A stretch of DNA of 5,535 bases, from assembly GCA_013414725.1 (NCBI GenBank), contig CP058706.1:1940005-1945539 (forward strand). The letters run 5' to 3'. Origin of the DNA: Coxiellaceae bacterium. Lineage in GTDB: Bacteria > Pseudomonadota > Gammaproteobacteria > GCA-013414725. The notes beneath the pieces are model-generated. The model had not been told where the DNA came from. It made no database searches and was given only the letters and a program-made list of their open reading frames with translations. Shown here piece after piece: positions 1-5,535 of this stretch (the stretch's first letter is position 1; the number at the start of each line of letters is the position of its first letter). Position numbers and translations under genes: made by a program.

Positions 1-519
1 CACTTTTGTTAAGCCATCAAAAAATTGACGTACTGTTTTGGCCTCATCGCCGCACAAGGTCAGGGCAACTGCAAATAAGATGCCAAAAATAATCACCGGA
101 ATAACTTTGCCGCGCGCAATCTGATCAAATAAATTGCCTGGGACCATATCCAAGAAAATTTCACTGATGGCTGGTGTTGGTTTCAGTGGTGCTGTGGCAA
201 GACTTTGTGGAAAACCTTGGCCTGGATTGATCCATAATGCTGTCAGCAACCCCACAGTGGCAGCAATCACAGCAGTAGTTAAAAACCAAAATAATGTTTT
301 TCCACCCAGTAGCTTAATTTTGGAAACATCTTTTAAACGGGTGAAGCTGGTGACGATTAATACAAACGTGATTGGAACAATAATCATTTTAAGCAGTTGT
401 AGGAAAGCGTCTCCGATGGGTGACAGTGCGTCAGTCCATGCGGTGGGAGCTATTATGCCAAATACCGCACCAAGGAGTAGTGCTAAAATGCACTGATTAC
501 CGAAGCCTAATTTGGTCAT
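1..519 (-). CDS. Dicarboxylate/amino acid:cation symporter (DAACS family), N-terminal part, cut by the window edge
   Basis: This is the first 173 residues of an inner-membrane secondary transporter of the sodium/proton:dicarboxylate or amino-acid family (GltP/DctA/TcyP type), which imports acidic amino acids, C4-dicarboxylates or cystine using a cation gradient. The minus-strand frame is open from the ATG at 519 to base 1. Hydrophobic segments lie at about residues 9-26, 41-60, 75-97 and 138-156. Two stretches are typical of the family: LLKMIIVPITFVLIVTSF (about 42-59), and NLFDQIARGKVIPVIIFG (about 128-145), which precedes the fourth helix. Full members have about 400-450 residues, so the substrate-binding hairpins and the serine-rich and NMDGT motifs lie outside the window and the substrate cannot be named. 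The start is fixed by GGAGGG (529-534) nine bases upstream. The gene is divergent from everything else here and looks intact. Confidence 0.9.
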   Translation of the reverse strand, partial: MTKLGFGNQCILALLLGAVFGIIAPTAWTDALSPIGDAFLQLLKMIIVPITFVLIVTSFTRLKDVSKIKLLGGKTLFWFLTTAVIAATVGLLTALWINPGQGFPQSLATAPLKPTPAISEIFLDMVPGNLFDQIARGKVIPVIIFGILFAVALTLCGDEAKTVRQFFDGLTKV

Positions 520-550
520 ATTGGGACACCCTCCATCAAATTTAGGCAAA

Positions 551-579
551 AGTATACAATACTGCTAAATTAGGTGCAA
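551..579 (-). promoter_or_regulatory. Sigma70-type promoter for the symporter
   Basis: On the minus strand, TTGCAC (579-574) is followed after exactly 17 bases by TATACT (556-551). These match the -35 and -10 consensus at 5 of 6 (extended by a TTG start) and 5 of 6 positions or close to it. Transcription would begin near 545, leaving a leader of about 25 bases that carries the GGAGGG ribosome site. Spacing and position relative to the start codon are ideal. No operator was recognised beside it. This is a reading by eye, without a scoring matrix. Confidence 0.5.
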
Positions 580-672
580 ATAGAGTATCTGAAAGATGCG
601 TGCTATTTTTAAAAAACATTAATTAATCCTTGTAACATCATGAACTAAATAATAATTTACAACCCTCCGTAA

Positions 673-696
673 GGCCCTGGTTGTTAGACCAGGGCT
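673..696. repeat. GC-rich perfect hairpin in the divergent intergenic region
   Basis: GCCCTGG (674-680) pairs perfectly with CCAGGGC (689-695) around the 8-base loop TTGTTAGA, and a G-T wobble extends it by one pair (673/696). It stands out in otherwise AT-rich sequence. There is no T-run on either strand and no gene ends here, so it is not a standard terminator. It may be a leader hairpin of the 743-1216 gene or a remnant of an interspersed palindromic element. A weak promoter-like pair upstream, TTGTAA (630-635) and AATAAT (651-656), would put it in the 5' leader, but its 15-base spacing is poor. Confidence 0.45.
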
Positions 697-742
697 ACCT
701 AAGGTCGATTCGTTCCGTATCAAAGCAAATATCATTAGTGTT

Positions 743-1216
743 ATGGTTGAATATAAAATTTCTTTGCATAGATTTTTAGCTGAAAAGGGAGAGTTCAGCT
801 ATGAGATGATTCCTATGGATCTTGTGGAGCATATTAACTATGATGTTCCTAAAGAGGTAAGTGTCAATTTTTATTTTGGTAACTTGGTCACAGTTGATTA
901 TAAAATACGTGTTTTTGACAAACGGACATCATTTAGTAGTAGCAGTGAAACAGTGATTTCAGATGATGCCTTTTTATTTAAAAATCTGCTTTTGGCGGTG
1001 ATGGAGTTTTTTTGTTTCAGTTTTATTTTGAAAAAACAAGAGGCCATTGCGCTGGAACGATATACTAAGTTTTATGAAAATCATATTAAAGTCAAAAAAT
1101 TGCTCCCCGTTGGAGTCTATAAAAAATCAAAAACAAAATTTACTATCGCCAATTGGTTTGTTTATGTTTATTTATTAATGATGGTTATTTTGGCTATAAA
1201 GAGGTGTGGTTCATAG
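743..1216 (+). CDS. Hypothetical protein with one C-terminal membrane segment
   Basis: An uninterrupted frame of 157 codons that I do not recognise. The N-terminal two thirds are mixed charged and hydrophobic with no signal peptide, and include a serine-rich patch (SFSSSSE, about residues 62-68). A hydrophobic stretch, LLLAVMEFFCFSFIL, lies at about 82-96. A lysine-rich region follows, and then a likely transmembrane helix (WFVYVYLLMMVILAI, about 138-152) that ends in KRCGS. The layout is that of a small C-terminally anchored protein with a large N-terminal domain; if the middle stretch also spans the membrane it would be a two-helix protein. The ATG at 743 lacks a clear Shine-Dalgarno. The same frame stays open back to 656 but offers no good alternative start, so the N-terminus is uncertain and the gene may be a 5'-truncated remnant. 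Against decay, the frame is intact across a run of seven Ts near 1007-1013. It points away from the symporter and lies about 100 bases upstream of the Asp-box gene, with no terminator seen between. Confidence 0.6.
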   Translation: MVEYKISLHRFLAEKGEFSYEMIPMDLVEHINYDVPKEVSVNFYFGNLVTVDYKIRVFDKRTSFSSSSETVISDDAFLFKNLLLAVMEFFCFSFILKKQEAIALERYTKFYENHIKVKKLLPVGVYKKSKTKFTIANWFVYVYLLMMVILAIKRCGS

Positions 1217-1247
1217 CATTTTCCTAAGAATCTAATATGGTGTTTCC

Positions 1248-1276
1248 TTGACATAGTTGATATCTAATTGCACACT
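1248..1276 (+). promoter_or_regulatory. Possible promoter of the Asp-box repeat gene
   Basis: A perfect -35 consensus TTGACA occurs at 1248-1253. The hexamer 17 bases further on, CACACT (1271-1276), matches the -10 consensus at only three positions, so the call is weak. If used, transcription would begin near 1283. That would exclude the upstream in-frame TTG at 1257 and leave the ATG at 1287 almost leaderless, which favours the ATG at 1315 as the true start. Confidence 0.25.
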
Positions 1277-1314
1277 TATCGGCTTAATGAAATCTATCGA
1301 GCTTGAGGGAAGCC

Positions 1315-3166
1315 ATGAAAAAGCCAGCAATAAAAATTTTTCTTTAATAATCAGTTTATTATTGACAGCAGTGATGTTTCAGCAAGCTTTTGCTGCGCCG
1401 CTTAGCTGGCAATCAACTAATGGGCCTTATGGAGGCGATGCAACAGCAGTGGCAATTGCTTCGGGTGATTCAAAGATTCTTTATGCGGGCGTTTATGGCA
1501 ATGGTGTTTATCAGTCGATCGATGGTGGTAATACTTGGATCTCAATTAGTGCTCATTTGCCTAATCTCTATGTTGAACATATCGTTTTGAATAAAAATGA
1601 TATTTATGCAGTTACTTATAGCGCGGGTATTTATAAATCGAGTGACCAAGGCGGTTCATGGGTTGCAGTTAACGAAGGTTTACCACATGGGACTTCTGAT
1701 CGCATCACTGTTGCAGACTTGGTGGTTTCCCAAGATACACTTTACGCCAGCACTTTTGATGGTGTGTATAAATCCAGCAATAATGGTGCTAATTGGACTA
1801 AAACGGAAGTTTTCCCGGTGGCTCAGCTCAAGGATTAGAAATTGAGGGTTCGATCATTTATGCCGGCACTTATGATTCAGGCATTTATAAATCAGAAGAT
1901 GGTGGTAAAACTTGGGCTGCATCTAGCAACGGATTGCCTTTGACCAATGTAACAGACATTATCAAAGTTGATGGCGTGTTGTATGCAGGAGGCCCTAATT
2001 ATGCGGCCAAAGCGCCTGGTTCGTTATATAAGTCAAATGATGGCGGCCATACCTGGTTTGGCGCTTATGCAGGGATGAGTAACTCTGGGGTCAATAGTTT
2101 AGTGGCCCAAGGTTCAACTATTTATGCCGCAACCCCAGCCGGTATTTACAAAACAAGTAATGGTGGCCTTAATTGGGTTGGAATTAATACGGGTCTTGCT
2201 AGTGCATATGGCTATTTTATTACTGCTGATGGCAGCATGCTGTATTTAGGCACACAATCAGGAGTTTATCGCAGTGATAATCAAGGCAGCAATTGGTTAG
2301 CATCGAGTAATGGCATCAATGGTTATTGGGTCAATACGATGCTCAGTGCCAATACTAATCTCTATGCAGCCACCCCTGTTGGTTTATATAAATCAGCTGA
2401 TAATGGTTTAAATTGGTCGTTAATTAACGCCATCAATATCAAACAAGGCGCACTCGTTGCGGATGCTAATAATGTTCTATACGCCCTTGCCAATAATGGT
2501 GTAAACAAATCCACTAACCAAGGACAGTCGTGGCAACTTTTGACACCACCGAATTCTACCAATGGCTACCCAGTCAGTGCTTCCGCTTTGTCGTCACTTT
2601 TGATTCGAAACAATACGATTTATTTAAGCGCTTATTATGAAGGGGTTTATCAGTCAAATGATGGTGGTATCTCTTGGCAGCGGTTTGGGCAATCTACCTT
2701 AGCTACAATCCGAAGTATGGCCATTGTAGGCAACAATTTTTATTTCACGACAGGAAGTTATACTTCCAAAACTTCTCTTGATGGTAAGCAAGCCTGGATT
2801 AGCATTAACCTGCCTTATGGAACCTATACCAATGTATTAGTTGGAGTAGAAAATGGTACTGATAACGGCATACTTTATGGATTAACTAATCAAGGTATTT
2901 ATGTAACAACTAATGCTGGCGCAACGTGGACTAAAACAAGTTTACCGAGCGTCAACGTGACCGGTCTTTATATTAGCGGTAACACTTATATTGCTAGTAC
3001 AGGAAACGGAACCTATGTTTCTACCAATGCTGGTAATACATGGGCACTGGACAATGAAGGCTTGAATTTGAGCAGCAATGTTTATACGGTAGTTGGTAAT
3101 CAAGATTTCCTATTTGCTGGCACCATGGCAGGCGTGTATCGTTCTACAGTACCAACCAATCAATAA
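1315..3166 (+). pseudogene. Secreted Asp-box (BNR-like) repeat beta-propeller protein, broken by two frameshifts
   Basis: The rebuilt product has about 617 residues: a signal peptide followed by about 14 repeats of about 40 residues with the pattern LYAGT..GVYKS.DGG..W. Such Asp-box repeats form beta-propeller blades in sialidases, Ycf48-like proteins and many exported proteins of unknown role. No sialidase catalytic residues were identified, so an enzyme is not claimed. The ATG at 1315 has a good site (GAGGGA, 1305-1310) and encodes MKKPAIKIFL, but this frame stops at 1345. The hydrophobic core and AFA-A cleavage site of the signal peptide continue one frame back. A second shift of the same sense near 1803-1815 leaves a stop at 1836-1838, and the repeats resume in another frame until the stop at 3164-3166. 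Both breaks fit one missing base. Alternative starts at 1287 (ATG, no clear ribosome site) or 1257 (TTG) avoid the first break but give an unusual acidic n-region. A sequencing error is possible, although the intact neighbours argue against it. The residual frames are about 1287-1838 and 1934-3166; the second lacks a signal peptide. Confidence 0.75.
1512..3043 (+). repeat. Array of 13 Asp-box motifs with a period of about 40 codons
   Basis: Nine-residue motifs of the form [KQRV]S.[DN].G..W begin at 1512, 1635, 1770, 1889, 2030, 2150, 2270, 2390, 2507, 2651, 2771, 2903 and 3017. The 2771 copy is degenerate (TSLDGKQAW). A fourteenth repeat near 3131 keeps GVYRS but has lost the Asp-box. Spacing is 114-144 bases and most often 120. 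The copies have diverged at the DNA level, so this is an old protein-level repeat and not a recent tandem duplication. Confidence 0.85.
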
Positions 3167-3168
3167 AA

Positions 3169-3180
3169 TTCAATATTGAA
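3169..3180. repeat. Perfect 12-bp palindrome just after the Asp-box gene
   Basis: TTCAATATTGAA reads the same on both strands and begins two bases after the stop codon at 3164-3166. It could be a weak hairpin before the terminator or a dimeric protein-binding site. AT-rich palindromes of this size also arise by chance. Confidence 0.35.
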
Positions 3181-3184
3181 AACT

Positions 3185-3219
3185 CCCCTCTTTCATGAAT
3201 AAATGCAAGAGGAGGTTCT
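3185..3219 (+). terminator. Likely Rho-independent terminator of the Asp-box gene
   Basis: CCTCTT (3187-3192) pairs with AAGAGG (3207-3212). After one T/C mismatch, CAT (3194-3196) pairs with ATG (3203-3205) around the loop GAATAA. Past a bulged A, CC (3185-3186) pairs with GG (3214-3215). The sequence TTCTTATTC follows, which is T-rich but interrupted. It lies about 20 bases after the stop codon. An ATG at 3195 sits inside this stem-loop, which argues against it being a real gene start. Confidence 0.55.
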
Positions 3220-3299
3220 TATTCAATCTCCTCAATAATACTTTCTTAAGATTTATTATCTATACTCCCGTTTTTAAAAAATTGGAATGGGGTAAGTTT

Positions 3300-4722
3300 A
3301 TGCCTAGAGTACCACTGAAGGCTGCCTGGAAAAATGTTCATGAAAAGCTTGCTTGGCAAAAAATAAAATCAATAAATATGCAAGAACCAATCATTTAGAT
3401 AAGTATTTTTCTGCTGAGATAGAAGATGACCAGCTGATATTTGTCAATACGAGTTTAGGCAATCTTCGTCGTTTAGCTTTGAAAATAACGAACATAAATA
3501 TAGATTAGATAAAGATGCATTAAGGCAAGTTAAGGATAGATTAATAGATCCAAATTCTGAAGAAATTACTCGCTTAAAGTTCTCGTATACTAACAATGAT
3601 ACTTGTGTTTATATTGAATTTACCAATTCTCATTGGCGACAAGCAGTTGGTAGAGGTATTTATAAGATCATAAAATATGATGGAGAGGTAAATCATTATG
3701 TCGCTGTTGATATGGAGCAACAAAGCTTAGCTATTTACCTGAAAGATCCTTTTGCTGACTTGGGTGTTTCTATCAGAGATTTCCTTGATATTTTTTCGAC
3801 AATAACGGAAATTTTTGTATTCATCGACAGATGGAAAACAAAAAAGAAGTAAACTTCATGCATTTATAGAAAAATCAGAACAGCGGCCGGTATTCCTGCG
3901 TCACAACCTTCACAAACAGAAGAAGGTTCTTTTAAGCTTTATTTACCTTCGGATGATGATGAGCTGTTTGATATGGGCCTTAGCGCGCCAGTGCAATTGA
4001 ATTCGGATGATGAAATTTTTGAAAAAACGGACATATCAAGTGTGGCCCCTATATCTCCAAGTCAATTTTCTGATGAGGAATTGTTGTTTGGTTCTAGCAG
4101 TACTGTGGAAAGTTATGTGCAGCAGTTATCGGCTAAAATCGAAGAAGATAGTGAATCAATAGCGAATTTACAAGTGACTCGTGATGGTCTTAGAAAAGAA
4201 CTTAATTTAAGCGATTTTGAAGATGTCGCAACGAAAATTGAAAAATTGAAAAAAATATAGAAAGTGTTTTCTAAAGTGCAAGCCAGACCAAAAAAACTTG
4301 ATAACCAAACTCAATAACCTCTTAAATTATGAATCTGATTTTCATGGTAATCTTGAAAAAGTAGCTGAAATTACTACAGTAGATGTCAAAGTTAATGCTT
4401 TGAGAAAACAATATGAAGAGGTTTTTATCAGAAAAGAAGCATTAATTCATGATATTAAGAGTCTTTATACTTTCCGGCATTTAAAACAAGAGTACGGAAA
4501 AATTTGTGAACGATATAACATAACTGCCAAAGTTAAAAGACCCATGGCAATTCTTCAAGTGAATTTTTCTATCATAAAAGGAAAAGAGAGCAAGGGGCTC
4601 ACAAAGACCATTCAAAACATCAAGAAAGAGCGCAGAGACCGCAAAAGGTAATGAAGATACCGGTTGCCACATTGTCACCAGAACCAGATTTGAATGATGG
4701 CAGTAGTTATAGTCCAAGTTAA
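3300..4722 (+). pseudogene. Decayed gene for a hydrophilic coiled-coil protein, possibly a former secreted effector
   Basis: I do not recognise the family. Coding-like sequence on one strand passes through all three frames, and each piece takes up where the last loses sense. The pieces are: 3300 to about 3365 (MPRVPLKAAWKN...); about 3365-3460 (NKYARTNHLDKYFSAEIEDD...); about 3457-3849, including NHYVAVDMEQQSLAIYLKDP; 3853-4257, after an in-frame TAA at 3850, with acidic PSDDDELFD and SDEELLFG; about 4256-4560 (LITKLNNLLNYESDF..., coiled-coil-like); and about 4560-4722 (..RPQKVMKIPVATLSPEPD.., stop 4720). The joins lie mainly at A or T runs (3359-3367, 4241-4255, 4563-4567). The intact product would have had about 470 residues with no signal peptide or membrane segment. 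ATG 3300 follows GGGG at a usable distance, and a -10-like TATACT lies at 3261-3266 without a clear -35. An acidic middle, coiled coil and Ser/Pro-rich tail are common in secreted effectors, but that role is inferred. It could instead be two adjacent genes, split at the 3850 stop. Confidence 0.6.
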
Positions 4723-4933
4723 CGTATCAGTTGAAGGAAAAATCTAGCTTTCGCCAACAAGGTTGAGCTGGTGGGATGGTATTAGATTGGATAAAATCCG
4801 CAAGATTACTAAAAAATAATGCCACTAAAGAGTTTTATGGTTATTATGCTGTCTCTTTTAAGGCTACCTTAAGTATGGCGGCTTAAACTGGATAATACTG
4901 AAATTCCTTCTATCTGATTGATGGTGTAATGAT
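4723..4933. other. Intergenic stretch with a small hairpin and a doubtful 36-codon frame
   Basis: No convincing gene was seen. TTAAGG (4858-4863) and CCTTAA (4867-4872) form a perfect 6-bp inverted repeat around CTA. AAAGAG near 4828 and CTCTTT near 4853 could form a longer-looped stem. A frame from ATG 4776 to the stop at 4884-4886 encodes 36 residues (MVLDWIKSARLLKNN...) without a well-spaced ribosome site and is probably chance or a gene remnant. GATAAT (4891-4896) is a possible -10 element for the next gene, but no good -35 lies at the right distance. Confidence 0.4.
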
Positions 4934-5535
4934 ATGAAAAGATTTAATATTATTTTAATTTTGTCTCTTACCGCAGCATGGGTGCCCTTGAGCTTTGCCG
5001 CCACTAAGCAAGGTGTAACTTCAGCTCCGCAGCCAACTACCTGTCTAGTGGGAAGTTTTAGCAAAACTGGTGATAGCTATTGGAGCAATGTCAGCTTAAA
5101 AATCACAAACCAGTGTGGTCAAAGTGTAGATGTTCGTAATACTACCATCACTTTTAATAGCAGTGAAAATTTGAATACCAGCTTCTGGGGTGCTTTTGGT
5201 TCAGTTGCTTATCCTGACAACGCTTTAAAAATTACTTCCCAGCCAAATGGCACAGGGTATTTATCATCACTAACCTTTCATGTTCCCGATGGTGATCAAT
5301 ATTGGAAGCCCAATAGCCAATTAGCAAATGGTCAATCCATCGTTTTGGAATATGGTGTGCCTAAAGCAGGCTACGAAGAAAATTCAATCAAAGTCTATGT
5401 CAATGGGCAAGCTGTACAAACGGGCAATATTGCGCTTACGGTGAGCAGCAGTCAGCCAACTGATGTTGCTACTAATCCAGTCATTGATATTATGGATGCT
5501 GATGGCAAATTGGTGCAGAAAGCTACTATTGCTTG
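4934..5535 (+). CDS. Secreted protein with N-terminal beta-rich, possibly carbohydrate-binding domain; cut by the window edge
   Basis: The frame is open for 200 codons from ATG 4934 to the end of the window. Residues 1-22 are a classical signal peptide: MKR, a hydrophobic core (IILILSLTAAWVPL) and a SFA-A cleavage site. The mature part begins with a short Thr/Pro linker. From about residue 37 to 160 there is a domain rich in beta-strand pattern, with Cys37 and Cys61 placed to form a disulfide, several exposed-type aromatics (W50, W85, Y93, W124) and the segment TSFWGAFGSVAYPDNALKI. Paired cysteines, surface tryptophans and this strand pattern resemble domains in front of bacterial GH18 chitinases and other secreted polysaccharide-active proteins. 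That likeness is from memory and unproven. From about residue 175 a second domain starts (VIDIMDADGKLVQKATIA). Any catalytic part would be downstream of the window. The ribosome site is weak (GATGGTG at 4919-4925). The codons read cleanly, unlike the two broken genes before it. Confidence 0.75.
   Translation, partial: MKRFNIILILSLTAAWVPLSFAATKQGVTSAPQPTTCLVGSFSKTGDSYWSNVSLKITNQCGQSVDVRNTTITFNSSENLNTSFWGAFGSVAYPDNALKITSQPNGTGYLSSLTFHVPDGDQYWKPNSQLANGQSIVLEYGVPKAGYEENSIKVYVNGQAVQTGNIALTVSSSQPTDVATNPVIDIMDADGKLVQKATIA

Noticed and set aside
134..496. Plus-strand open frame of 120 codons
   Set aside because: It lies antisense to the symporter, whose family motifs and ribosome site are clear. The plus-strand product has no recognisable pattern.
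1390..1845. Two short plus-strand frames (66 and 82 codons)
   Set aside because: They are out-of-frame shadows of the Asp-box repeats. The repeat motifs are in the other frame.
2362..2562. Minus-strand frame of 66 codons
   Set aside because: Antisense to intact Asp-box repeats, with no ribosome site or motif.
3195..3299. Upstream start for the 3300-4722 gene
   Set aside because: The ATG at 3195 lies inside the terminator stem-loop, and the -10-like TATACT at 3261 would start transcription downstream of it. ATG 3300 is preferred.
4481..4717. Minus-strand frame of 78 codons
   Set aside because: It overlaps the coding-like plus-strand pieces of the decayed gene, starts without a ribosome site and has no recognisable pattern.
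3300..4722. Programmed ribosomal frameshifting as an explanation for the broken gene
   Set aside because: At least four changes in both directions, at sites without a shared slippery heptamer and a following stem, are far more than any known programmed system uses. Decay or sequence error is simpler.
4776..4886. 36-codon plus-strand frame in the intergenic stretch
   Set aside because: No well-placed ribosome site and no motif. It is described in the intergenic entry but not called a gene.
4864..5064. Minus-strand frame of 66 codons
   Set aside because: It is antisense to the signal peptide and start of the secreted protein at 4934, which is much better supported.
1..5535. CRISPR array, insertion sequence, tRNA/rRNA or attachment site
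   Set aside because: No regularly spaced identical repeats, transposase motifs, terminal inverted repeats with target duplications or cloverleaf pattern were seen. The only array is the diverged, protein-coding Asp-box repeat.

Overview
The window comes from an AT-rich bacterial chromosome. The dicarboxylate/amino-acid:cation symporter, Shine-Dalgarno sites, type I signal peptides and sigma70-like promoter hexamers suggest a Gram-negative, probably a gammaproteobacterium. Secreted repeat proteins, an acidic coiled-coil protein and two decaying genes fit a host-associated lineage such as the Legionellales. That placement is inference, because no rRNA or housekeeping gene is present.

Layout, left to right: (1) 1-519, minus strand: N-terminal part of a DAACS-family sodium/proton-coupled symporter, running off the left edge, with a strong Shine-Dalgarno and a well-spaced sigma70-type promoter (551-579). 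(2) 520-742: divergent intergenic region with a perfect 7-bp GC-rich hairpin (674-695). (3) 743-1216, plus strand: small orphan protein with one C-terminal hydrophobic segment. (4) 1315-3166, plus: secreted protein of about 40-residue repeats carrying Asp-box (BNR-like) motifs. It is broken by two frameshifts, one in the signal peptide and one near 1810. (5) 3169-3217: palindrome and likely Rho-independent terminator. (6) 3300-4722, plus: one ancestral gene of about 470 codons that can be read only by joining pieces from all three frames. It encoded a hydrophilic protein with an acidic middle, a coiled-coil part and a Ser/Pro-rich C-terminus. (7) 4723-4933: non-coding stretch with a small hairpin. 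(8) 4934 to the right edge, plus: intact start of a secreted protein with a beta-rich N-terminal domain resembling those before carbohydrate-active enzymes.

The genes do not form an obvious operon. Two or three encode exported or effector-like proteins, so this reads as accessory sequence beside a conserved transporter. The main result is local decay: genes 4 and 6 together need at least six reading-frame changes, five of which fit a single missing base, while the genes on either side are intact. No complete new defence, mobile or RNA system was found.
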